Assembly (NCBI RefSeq): GCF_003054285.1 | Contig: NZ_QBKS01000001.1 | Coordinates: 1,674,001-1,738,000, forward strand | From: Litoreibacter ponti | GTDB lineage: Bacteria > Pseudomonadota > Alphaproteobacteria > Rhodobacterales > Rhodobacteraceae | Reading direction: 5' to 3' | DNA: 64,000 bases | In this document: positions 37,466 through 45,337 of the stretch, one piece after another | How positions within the stretch are numbered: the stretch's first letter is position 1 | Layout: each line of letters begins with the position of its first letter | Notes under the pieces: model-generated | What the model saw: the letters and a program-made list of their open reading frames with translations, nothing else | What the model was told of the DNA's origin: nothing | Databases searched by the model: none | Translations under genes and position numbers: made by a program

Positions 37466-38581
37466 GTGACCGACACCTCCCCCGCGCAGATCACCGCCGC
37501 AGAGATCGTGCTGCCCGCGCGCGCGCTCTCGCCGGAGATGGCGTTCTTCATCGATACGCTGGGCTTCCGGCTCGACGAGATCTACCCCGCCGATGATCCC
37601 GCCGTGGCGGTGCTGTCGGGCCACGGGATGCGCATCCGGCTTGACCGCGCGGCGGAGCAGCCGCCGGGGCACGTGCACCTGCGCTGCACCGATCCGGATG
37701 GCTTCGCGGCTGGCGCGCGGCGGCTGACCTCCCCAAGCGGGACCACGGTCGAGATCATCGATGCCGACCCTGTGCTGGAGACGCCCGAGACCCAGCACGC
37801 CTTTCTCGTCCGCCACCTGCGGGACAGTGATGCCTGGGTGATTGGCCGCGCGGGCATGCGCTACCGCGACCTGATCCCCGACCGGCTTGGCGGCTCGATC
37901 ATCGCCTCCCATATCCGCATTCCCGACGGCGGCCCGGTGCCCGACATGGTGCATTTCCACGTGGTCGGGTTTCAGCTGATCTTCTGCCTCGCGGGCTGGG
38001 TGCGGCTGGTCTACGAGGATCAGGGCCCGCCCTTTGTGCTGGAGGCGGGGAATGCCGTGATCCAGCCGCCGCAAATCCGCCACCGCGTGCTGGAGGCGTC
38101 TGATAATGTCGAAGTGCTGGAGATCGGCGTGCCCGCCGAGCATCTCACCAAAATCGACCACGATATGGAACTGCCCAACGGGCGCAGTGACCCGGACCGC
38201 ACATGGGACGGTACGAGATTTATCCATTTCAAGGCCCCGGAGGTCAGCTGGGGCCCATGGCGCCTGCCCGGCTGGGAGGCCCAGGACACCGGCATCGGGG
38301 CGGCGACCGCGGGGGTGGCAGGCGTGAAGGTTGTGCGACCGGACGGCACGGCCGAGGCTGGATGGAGCCGCCACACGACCGACATCCTGTTCACCTTCGT
38401 GCAGTCCGGCGAAGTGACTTTGGACGCCCGCGGCACGCCTGCCACGCGCCTGTCCACCGGCGACGCCTTTGTTGTGCCGCCGCATCTGGAGACCCGTCTG
38501 AGCGCGCCAAGCGCGGAGTGTCGCCTGATCGAGGTCGCGCTTGGCGCGACGTTCGACACCGTGCCGGGCGCGCCTGCTTAA
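37466..38581 (+). CDS. VOC-like plus double cupin fusion protein
   Basis: A 371-residue protein starting at GTG 37466 with CAAGGAC upstream. Residues about 8-95 resemble a glyoxalase/VOC half (EIVLPARALSPEMAFFIDTLGFRLDEIYP...GHVHLRCTDP). Residues about 150-235 form a cupin (VHFHVVGFQLIFCLAGWVRLVYEDQGPPFVLEAGNAVIQPP split over the family strands). Residues about 285-360 form a second cupin (TTDILFTFVQSGEVTLDA, DAFVVPPHLETRLSA). The first cupin keeps H-x-H. The reaction is unknown; metal-dependent small-molecule chemistry is likely. Confidence 0.72.
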   Translation: MTDTSPAQITAAEIVLPARALSPEMAFFIDTLGFRLDEIYPADDPAVAVLSGHGMRIRLDRAAEQPPGHVHLRCTDPDGFAAGARRLTSPSGTTVEIIDADPVLETPETQHAFLVRHLRDSDAWVIGRAGMRYRDLIPDRLGGSIIASHIRIPDGGPVPDMVHFHVVGFQLIFCLAGWVRLVYEDQGPPFVLEAGNAVIQPPQIRHRVLEASDNVEVLEIGVPAEHLTKIDHDMELPNGRSDPDRTWDGTRFIHFKAPEVSWGPWRLPGWEAQDTGIGAATAGVAGVKVVRPDGTAEAGWSRHTTDILFTFVQSGEVTLDARGTPATRLSTGDAFVVPPHLETRLSAPSAECRLIEVALGATFDTVPGAPA

Positions 38582-38645
38582 CGGCTTCTTCAGCACTCGG
38601 GCCTTATGGAAGCAGGAATGTCGTGTTTTTCCAAGTGAGCCCCAG

Positions 38646-39383
38646 ATGCAGCCAGCCCTTCGCCCCGAGACACATCAAGTGCCCGACCCTGCCGCCGAGG
38701 CGCGCGCGGAGTTCGAAGAATTTGTCTACATCCTGAGCCACGATCTGCGCGCCTCGATCCGCGCGATGAGCGAGTTGCCGGAATGGATTCACGAGGATCT
38801 TTTGGAAGCCGGGCTCGACCTACCGGACTCTGTCGTCGAGTATTTCGGCCTGATGCGCACCCATACGGCCCGATTGGACCAGATGCTGCTGGATTTGCTG
38901 ACCTATTCGCGCGTCGGGCGCATGCAGACGGTGCAGGTGCTGGATGTCGGTCCCGCGCTTAACGCTGTCCTGGGCAAGATTTCCGGGATTGGCGCCTTTG
39001 AGATCACCCGCGACCTGTCGCAAAGCAACATCCGCATGGGCGATCGCGATCTGGACATGCTGCTCGATTGCCTTTTGACAAATGCCGTCAAGCACAATCC
39101 GGAAGGCGCGGGCCATATCCGCATTTCAACCCATGTCGCGGAGCGCGACGTGGTGATCGAGGTGTCCGACGACGGCCCCGGCATCCCTGAGAAGGAACGC
39201 GAGCGGCTGCTCGGCCCCATGACAACCCTGAAATCCCGCGACGAGATCGAGGGTAGCGGCATGGGGCTTGCGATCGCCAACAAGATCACAAAGCACTATG
39301 ACGGGGCTCTTGAGCTTGCGTCTGGCACTGACGGGCGGGGCCTGAGCGTTCGCGTTCAGATCAAGCAGCCGTTGCAGAGCTGA
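38646..39383 (+). CDS. cytosolic sensor histidine kinase
   Basis: A 245-residue kinase with no TM or PAS domain. The DHp helix has LSHDLRASIRAM with the phospho-His at residue about 32. The ATPase domain shows the N box (DCLLTNAVKHNPEG), G1 (VSDDGPGIPEKE) and G2 (GSGMGLAIANKITKHYDG). The signal must arrive through a partner or the short N-terminal tail. It lies 122 bp upstream of a response regulator on the same strand, making a probable cognate pair. Confidence 0.88.
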   Translation: MQPALRPETHQVPDPAAEARAEFEEFVYILSHDLRASIRAMSELPEWIHEDLLEAGLDLPDSVVEYFGLMRTHTARLDQMLLDLLTYSRVGRMQTVQVLDVGPALNAVLGKISGIGAFEITRDLSQSNIRMGDRDLDMLLDCLLTNAVKHNPEGAGHIRISTHVAERDVVIEVSDDGPGIPEKERERLLGPMTTLKSRDEIEGSGMGLAIANKITKHYDGALELASGTDGRGLSVRVQIKQPLQS

Positions 39384-39505
39384 AACGGCTTTCAGTTTTA
39401 TTCAAATGCGACGGATTTCGAGGCGGCGTATCGGACGGGGGTTAAGAATTTCGAGGCGCGCCGCTGATACCGTGTCCCCAATTGACCCAACAAAGGACCA
39501 GGGAC

Positions 39506-40159
39506 ATGCACACGGGCTTCACCTCACAGATGCAGGATGCGATCTCCGGCCAAATTCTGCCAGCTGGACCAATTCAGGCTCTCTTGCTTGATGATGATGC
39601 CTATGACCGCACCCGCATCCGCCGCTACACCGAAAAAACCGGCCTGACCATCGAGCTGGACGAGGCCCCTTCGATCAAGTGCATGTCAGAGATGCTCCGC
39701 GACAAGTCCTATGATCTGATAATGGTGGATTACCGCCTTGCCGAGGGCACCGGTCTTGATGCGCTCGAAGTGATCCGCGATCAGGGTCGCAACACCGAGG
39801 CGGCGATCATCATGATCACCGGCGACGAGCAGTCCCAGACCGCCGTGACGGCATTCAGGTCCGGGTGCCACGATTTTCTGAACAAGGGCGAATTGTCCCC
39901 GGTGGTGCTGCAAACCTCGATGGAGGGGGCATTGCTCCGCTCTCGCGAAGCCTTGCCGACCGATGCGGAGATTTCCGCGAAGCTTGAAGCCCATCTCGAG
40001 CGGGCAATGACGAACGTGCTTGGCGGCGATCAAATACAGCAAGCGTTGACCCAGCGGCTGCGAGAGGCCGCGCAATCCTCCGGCCTGTCGCTCGAGATCA
40101 TGAATATCGATGAACTCGAAAGCTACCTCGCGGACGACGAGTTCATCTTCAAACACTAG
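39506..40159 (+). CDS. response regulator paired with the histidine kinase
   Basis: A 217-residue protein. The receiver domain starts at about residue 23 (IQALLLDDDAYDRTRI, acidic pocket), the phospho-Asp is near 75 in LIMVDYRLAEGTGLD, ITGDEQSQ holds the conserved Thr, and FLNKGELSP the Lys. The C-terminal 75 residues are helical, lack a recognisable DNA-binding domain and end acidic. AGGACCAGGG precedes ATG 39506; the frame opens at a TTG at 39482. Confidence 0.86.
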   Translation: MHTGFTSQMQDAISGQILPAGPIQALLLDDDAYDRTRIRRYTEKTGLTIELDEAPSIKCMSEMLRDKSYDLIMVDYRLAEGTGLDALEVIRDQGRNTEAAIIMITGDEQSQTAVTAFRSGCHDFLNKGELSPVVLQTSMEGALLRSREALPTDAEISAKLEAHLERAMTNVLGGDQIQQALTQRLREAAQSSGLSLEIMNIDELESYLADDEFIFKH

Positions 40160-40362
40160 CGTCCGCCCGCCGCTGGGCGTCGCATTCGACCCACCGGGGC
40201 CTCGGCTCGCCTATGCGCTCAACATTGCCCGAGCGATCCGCTCCCTGAATTCCGAGAGACAGTGTCTTCGGCTCGGAGTGCATCCGTGACTCATTTCGCA
40301 GCACAGCCACGACTACCGCCGCCGCATACCAGCATTCGAAAAAGTACGGTATCGGCTGGGGC

Positions 40363-43300
40363 TTATAGCAGCCCGCCTACGCCGGGAAGATCAGCGGGCG
40401 GGGGTGGGACCGGATCCAGCGCATCATCAAGCGGATCGCTCAGCCCAGCCAAAGGGTCATCGAGCCCCAGTCCATCAATCACGCCAAGCGCAGAAATCGC
40501 GCCAGCCACATCAAGATCATCCACCGCCAAGCCGTCCTCGGGCTCCACTTCGATATCAATGGCCACGCTCGATGTCGCCGGTTCGCCGCTGGGCGACACC
40601 ACGGTCACATCGATTTGCAATGTGGTCGTCCCGACATCTCCCAAGGCGGGCGTCACCGACAACTGCGACAGGTCCCACCCCGTCAGGTCGATGTCACCGC
40701 CATCGGACGCGACGCTTTCGTCACCTGCCGACAGAATCCAGTTAGCGGGCACATCGGACGCGGTCACCGTCTCCACCGCCATGCCGTTGTCTTGCACACC
40801 AACACCAAGTCCCAGCGGCTCCCCTTCCTCGACCTCATAAACGCCACTGGCCGGGGCGAGAGCGAATTCTGTTGCTCCGGGCGGCTGCCACTCGAGGATC
40901 AGCTCCGCGTCACCAAGCGCATCGAGATGCTGAATAACGATATCATGCACCCCGGCCTCAAGCTCGATGGACGCGGTTGTCACGCCGAGGTCGAGCAGAT
41001 CATCGGGATCGACGGGGGTCGAATCCAATGCAACGGGCACCCCGTCGATCCACAGCAATGCGGCATCGCTCGTCGTCAAATGGAACTCGTATGTTCCCGC
41101 CTCTGAAGCCTCGATCGAGCCTTGCACCAGTGTCGCAAACGCATCGGGCGCGCCACCCTCGAAGAAGCTTTCCGATGTCGCGTGGAAATCCACCTCCGGC
41201 ACGAAATGCGACGCCAGCGGTTCGGACCCCCAATCAATGCCTGCCAGCCCCAGAGCTGTGTCGACGACGGCGATCTGCTGGACGTGAAACAGCCCCGCTA
41301 CCGAGACATCCGGGGGCGTTGTTACCTCATCGGCCACATTGATCGTCACCGTGGTCGTCGTCGCCGCCCCGTCCGGGTCCGTCGCCGTCAGGACCAGCTC
41401 GACCGTGGCCTCCGCCTCGTGATCGAGGCTCACGCCCTCGCGCAGGCGCAGCGTGTCGCCGTCGAGCTCGAAGCGCGGGTCATCGACGCTGTAGACCAGC
41501 GCGTCGCCGTCCGGATCGGAGGCCGCCACCGTGCCGATCTCCGCCCCCGCCGCGTTTTCCGCCACCGTGTCGCCGGTCAGCGTCAGCCCGTCGGGCGCCT
41601 CGTTCAGGTCGGCCACATTGATCGTCACGGTCGACGTGGTCGCCGCCCCGTCCGGGTCCGTCGCCGTCAGGGTCAGCTCGACCGTCGGCTCCGCCTCGTG
41701 ATCGAGGCTCACGCCGTCGCGCAGGCGCAGGGTGTCGCCGTCGAGCTCAAACCGCGGGTCGTCGACGCTGTAGACCAGCGCGTCACCGTCGGGATCGGAG
41801 GCCGCCACCGTGCCGATCACCGCCCCCGCCGCGTTCTCGGAGACCGTGTCGCCGCTCAGCGTCAGCCCATCGGGCGCCTCGTTCAGGTCGGCCACATTGA
41901 TCGTCACGGTCGACGTGGTCGCCGCGCCGTCCGGGTCGGTCGCCGTCAGGACCAGCTCGACCGTGGGCTCCGCCTCGTGATCGAGGCTCACGCCCTCGCG
42001 CAGGCGCAGCGTGTCGCCGTCGAGCTCAAACCGCGGGTCGTCGACGCTGTAGACCAGCGCGTCACCGTCGGGATCGGAGGCCGCCACCGTGCCGATCACC
42101 GCCCCCGCCGCGTTTTCCGCCACCGTGTCGCCGGTCAGCGTCAGCCCGTCGGGCGCCTCGTTCAGGTCGGCCACATTGATCGTCACGGTCGACGTGGTCG
42201 CCGCCCCGTCCGGGTCCGTCGCCGTCAGGGTCAGCTCGACCGTGGGCTCCGCCTCGTGATCGAGGCTCACGCCCTCGCGCAGGCGCAGCGTGTCGCCGTC
42301 GAGCTCGAAGCGCGGGTCATCGACGCTGTAGACCAGCGCGTCGCCGTCCGGATCGGAGGCCGCCACCGTGCCGATCACAGCCCCCGCCGCGTTCTCGGAG
42401 ACCGTGTCGCCGCTCAGCGCTGGAGACGTTGGAGCCGAATTTACAGGCTCCGGGTCCGGTTCAGGTTCTGGCTCTGGCTCTGGCTCAGGCTCTGGTTCAG
42501 GTTCCGGCTCGGGTTCTGGCTCGGGCTCAGGTTCAGGTTCCGGCTCAGGCTCGGGTTCTGGCTCTGGCTCGGGCTCCGGCTCGGGCTCCGGCTCAGGCTC
42601 AGGCTCGGGCTCAGGTTCGGGCTCGGGCTCAGGCTCCGGCTCAGGTTTCGGCTCAGGTTCTGGCTCAGGCACAGGCTCAGGTTCAGGCTCGGGCTCCGGC
42701 TCAGGTTCCGGCTCAGGTTCTGGCTCCGGCTCGGGCTCCGGCTCAGGCTCAGGCTCAGGCTCGGGCTCCGGCTCGGGCTCTGGCTCAGGCTCTGGCTCTG
42801 GCTCGGGCTCTGGCTCAGGTTCTGGCTCAGGCTCGGGCTCAGGCTCCGGCTCAGGTTTCGGCTCAGGTTCTGGCTCGGGCACAGGCTCAGGTTCAGGCTC
42901 AGGCTCGGGTTCAGGCTCGGGCTCGGGCTCAGGTTCGGGCTCGGGCTCAGGTTCGGGCTCGGAAGTCTCCGATGCCGGAGCAGTTTGTTCAAAACGCACG
43001 GTTGAGCCGGTCGCGGCTGGATCGCCCGGGAGACTGTCGCCGGAAATTGGAGTTGCCTGAACTGAGGCCTCGAACCGGTCGATGTTGTCCAGGCTCGTGT
43101 TGCCGCTTCCGAGATCGCCGCCATCATTGATCGTAGCGGCCTGACCGTCGCTTCCCCCGCCTTGATCGACCTCAAGCGCCTCGCGATCTCCGATTTCGGT
43201 CGTGCGCGCGCCGGTGAAGCTCGCGGCGATCGCTGTATCCGCTTCGTCGTCTACCAGCTCCTCGACGTAGGCGTTCTTCTCCAGCTCGTAGGATTCCGCC

Positions 43301-43467
43301 GTGCCGGTATGCAAGACAGCCTGACGGTCACCGTCGGAGGACGGGCGGGCGTTTTCCGCGGCGGCGAAGGCTGCGCGGTCGCCGTCGCCATCATCCATCG
43401 ACGCCTGCATCGCGCTGTCAGACGCGTTCAGCTCTTCCCAAACGTCCTTGTCGCTTTCCTCAGCCAT
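40363..43467 (-). CDS. giant repeat protein: Glu-Pro tract, cadherin-like repeats, PA14 domain; probable type I secretion substrate
   Basis: A 1034-residue acidic protein without signal peptide. Residues 1-169 are acidic and unrecognised. About 170-339 is a near-pure Glu-Pro dipeptide tract with rare V, K and D. About 345-715 is four 93-residue cadherin-like repeats (SGDTVSENAAGAVIG, VAASDPDGDALVYSV, LDHEAEPTVEL, TVTINVADLNEAPDG). About 725-865 is a PA14 domain (ASHFVPEVDFHA, GTYEFHLTTSDAALLWIDG, HDIVIQHL). The C-terminus ends PVPPPPADLPGVGGLL. No RTX nonapeptides are seen. It is divergent from a type I secretion operon, so export and a cell-surface or adhesive role are inferred. Upstream codons to 43518 are open but ATG 43467 is preferred. 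Confidence 0.82.
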   Translation of the reverse strand: MAEESDKDVWEELNASDSAMQASMDDGDGDRAAFAAAENARPSSDGDRQAVLHTGTAESYELEKNAYVEELVDDEADTAIAASFTGARTTEIGDREALEVDQGGGSDGQAATINDGGDLGSGNTSLDNIDRFEASVQATPISGDSLPGDPAATGSTVRFEQTAPASETSEPEPEPEPEPEPEPEPEPEPEPEPEPVPEPEPEPKPEPEPEPEPEPEPEPEPEPEPEPEPEPEPEPEPEPEPEPEPEPEPEPEPEPEPEPEPEPEPVPEPEPEPKPEPEPEPEPEPEPEPEPEPEPEPEPEPEPEPEPEPEPEPEPEPEPEPEPEPEPEPEPEPEPEPDPEPVNSAPTSPALSGDTVSENAAGAVIGTVAASDPDGDALVYSVDDPRFELDGDTLRLREGVSLDHEAEPTVELTLTATDPDGAATTSTVTINVADLNEAPDGLTLTGDTVAENAAGAVIGTVAASDPDGDALVYSVDDPRFELDGDTLRLREGVSLDHEAEPTVELVLTATDPDGAATTSTVTINVADLNEAPDGLTLSGDTVSENAAGAVIGTVAASDPDGDALVYSVDDPRFELDGDTLRLRDGVSLDHEAEPTVELTLTATDPDGAATTSTVTINVADLNEAPDGLTLTGDTVAENAAGAEIGTVAASDPDGDALVYSVDDPRFELDGDTLRLREGVSLDHEAEATVELVLTATDPDGAATTTTVTINVADEVTTPPDVSVAGLFHVQQIAVVDTALGLAGIDWGSEPLASHFVPEVDFHATSESFFEGGAPDAFATLVQGSIEASEAGTYEFHLTTSDAALLWIDGVPVALDSTPVDPDDLLDLGVTTASIELEAGVHDIVIQHLDALGDAELILEWQPPGATEFALAPASGVYEVEEGEPLGLGVGVQDNGMAVETVTASDVPANWILSAGDESVASDGGDIDLTGWDLSQLSVTPALGDVGTTTLQIDVTVVSPSGEPATSSVAIDIEVEPEDGLAVDDLDVAGAISALGVIDGLGLDDPLAGLSDPLDDALDPVPPPPADLPGVGGLL
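41320..42430. repeat. four tandem 279-bp coding repeats
   Basis: The segment GTTCTCGGAG/GTTTTCCGC recurs at 42391, 42112, 41833 and 41554, exactly 279 bp (93 codons) apart, and the units are almost identical in DNA. They encode the cadherin-like repeats. Such similarity implies recent duplication or gene conversion, and makes copy number prone to change or misassembly. Confidence 0.9.
42450..42960. repeat. Glu-Pro codon tract, about 510 bp
   Basis: On the plus strand this is GGCTC[A/C/G/T]GG-type hexamers, encoding (Glu-Pro)n on the minus strand. A longer motif containing GGTTTCGGCTCAGGTTCTGG and a GGCACAGGC variant recurs 210 bp apart (42643 and 42853), so the tract has itself expanded by block duplication. 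Long Gly-Ser and Ala-Gln frames on the plus strand are by-products. Confidence 0.9.
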
Positions 43468-43594
43468 GACTCTTGACCCCTCATGAACCTCACACCCGCG
43501 CCAGAAGGGATGGCGCAAAGCAGGGCGCGAAGGGAAGAAAATACTCCGTCAAAATTTCCGATATTTTAAACCTTTGGGGTCAGAACCCGGCGCG

Positions 43595-45337
43595 ATGACC
43601 GCAGCATTGTCTACACCAGCGAAACCCCGGAGCCCGCATCACGCGGGACGTTCCGCGCGGCTTGGTCCGCGGTTTGACGGGGACCTCTTGCTGGCCTCTG
43701 TGCTGATCAATTCGCTGGGGCTCGCGGTGCCGATTGCGATGCTGCAAATCTTCGACCGGGTCATCCCAAACCAGAGTCTGGGCACGCTGGACGGGATCAT
43801 GCTGGTGATGTTTGGCGTCATCGCGCTGGATGCCGTGCTGAAGATCGTGCGGTCGCGCATCCTGCTGCGCGCGGCGGAGGCGCAGGAGCGCGAAATTGCA
43901 CCGCTCGCCCTCGACCGCCTGTTCCGCGCCGATCTGCCCGCGCTGCGCAAACTGGGGCGGGCCAAGCTGGTCGACCACCTGCAGGCGGTGCAACACTTGC
44001 GCAACCTGTTCCCCCGCCAACGCAGCATCCTTGCCGTCGACCTTGTCTTCTCGCTGATCTACCTGACGGCGATTTTTGCGCTGGCCGGCGCGCTTGTGCT
44101 TGTGCCGCTCGTTTTGATGGCGGTGGTGGTGGCGGCCGCTCTGCCGCTCCGGTCGGCGCAGAACCGGGCGGTCGGCGAAGACCGCAGCCTTGACCAGAAG
44201 GGCCTGTCGTATCTCAGCCAAGCGCTGCGGCACACCCGAGCGGTCAAGCTTTGGGGCGCACATCTGGCCGTCCAAAAGTCCTATGACGGGCTTCATCGAC
44301 AGCAGGCGCGCGCCTCTGCCACACTGTCGCGGATTTCCGGGATTTACTATGGCTTGACCGTGACGCTGGGGCCCGCGGCGACCGGGATGACCAGCCTGTT
44401 TGGGGGCTACCTCGTGATGCAACAGCAGATCGGGCTGGCCGAGTTGGCTGCCTGCATCCTGCTGACCGGGCGGGCTACGCAGCCGGTCTTTCAGACCGTT
44501 TTCTCCTCCAATGAGGAACGGCTGGCCAAGCGCACGACACGCGAGCTTCGCTCCTTCCTTTGGCTGCCTGATGCTCCCTCCCGCGGGCTTCCGGCAGACC
44601 CGAACCAGCCCGGGCTGGAACTTCTGGACCTCTCGGAACGCGACAGGTTCGCACGCGTCACACTGGACGCGCCGAAGGGGGCATTAATCGTGATCCAAGG
44701 GCGGATCGGAGCAGATCCAAGTGCCCTGCTCGAGGTCGTCGCGGGGGAGCGCGCACCGTCCGAGGGCGCGATCCGGATCAAGGGCCGCATCCCGCGATTG
44801 AGCGCGCTTAGCTGCGAGCCCCGCGCCATGCGTTTCCTGCAACGCAAGCCGCTCCTTTTTTACGGAACATTACGTGAAAATTTGACCGAATTCACCGAGG
44901 ACAAGGGTAAAGCCGCCGAGTTGGTTCAACGATTCGGCCTTGGGCCGGAGCTGAACGCCATGCCGGGAGGGCTGGATTGGGTCTATCAGGGCTCCGGCAC
45001 CGGCGGCGGCAGCACCGGGCTGTTCAAGAAGCTCAACCTCGCAGCGGCAATTGCCGCGCAGCCAGAGCTTTTGCTGCTGGAGGCACCCCTTGTGGATCTG
45101 GATCCGAAATCGGCGGCAACAATCGCCGCAGAGATCATCGCATTGCGCGGCGAGACGACCATCCTCGCAACAGCCCCGAGCGCCGCGTTGCTGGAGGCCG
45201 CCGATATCGTCGTGACCCTGCACCAAAACCGCCCAGCCGACGTCACGCACCGCGCCATGGGGGCCGATCTGGATGCGTGGGTCGCGGAAACCAACGGCGG
45301 CACGCCCACTCAAATCGCCACGCGGGAAGCATCATGA
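43595..45337 (+). CDS. type I secretion ABC protein 1, catalytically degenerate
   Basis: A 580-residue ABC exporter half with a TM domain (residues about 30-300: LLLASVLINSLGLAVPIAMLQIFDRVIP, the LapB/PrtD-type start) and a nucleotide-binding domain. The NBD is degenerate. The Walker A position reads GRIGADPSALLEVVAG with no Lys. The signature is GGGSTGLFKKL. Walker B is LLLLEAPLVDLD with Asp-to-Glu and Glu-to-Ala. The switch His is absent (TTILATAPSAAL). The Q-loop and GTLRENL survive. It overlaps the next gene by 4 nt. ATG 43595 was chosen over an upstream TTG (43574); neither has a good ribosome-binding site. Confidence 0.85.
   Translation: MTAALSTPAKPRSPHHAGRSARLGPRFDGDLLLASVLINSLGLAVPIAMLQIFDRVIPNQSLGTLDGIMLVMFGVIALDAVLKIVRSRILLRAAEAQEREIAPLALDRLFRADLPALRKLGRAKLVDHLQAVQHLRNLFPRQRSILAVDLVFSLIYLTAIFALAGALVLVPLVLMAVVVAAALPLRSAQNRAVGEDRSLDQKGLSYLSQALRHTRAVKLWGAHLAVQKSYDGLHRQQARASATLSRISGIYYGLTVTLGPAATGMTSLFGGYLVMQQQIGLAELAACILLTGRATQPVFQTVFSSNEERLAKRTTRELRSFLWLPDAPSRGLPADPNQPGLELLDLSERDRFARVTLDAPKGALIVIQGRIGADPSALLEVVAGERAPSEGAIRIKGRIPRLSALSCEPRAMRFLQRKPLLFYGTLRENLTEFTEDKGKAAELVQRFGLGPELNAMPGGLDWVYQGSGTGGGSTGLFKKLNLAAAIAAQPELLLLEAPLVDLDPKSAATIAAEIIALRGETTILATAPSAALLEAADIVVTLHQNRPADVTHRAMGADLDAWVAETNGGTPTQIATREAS

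Noticed and set aside
41320..42960. Possible CRISPR-like or satellite array
   Set aside because: Periods of 6, 210 and 279 bp are all in frame and translate into clean protein repeats; there are no spacers of the CRISPR kind.
42368..43130. Plus-strand frames encoding long Gly-Ser and Ala-Gln repeats
   Set aside because: They are the other frames of the Glu-Pro codon tract of the minus-strand repeat protein; no start site or flanking domain supports them.
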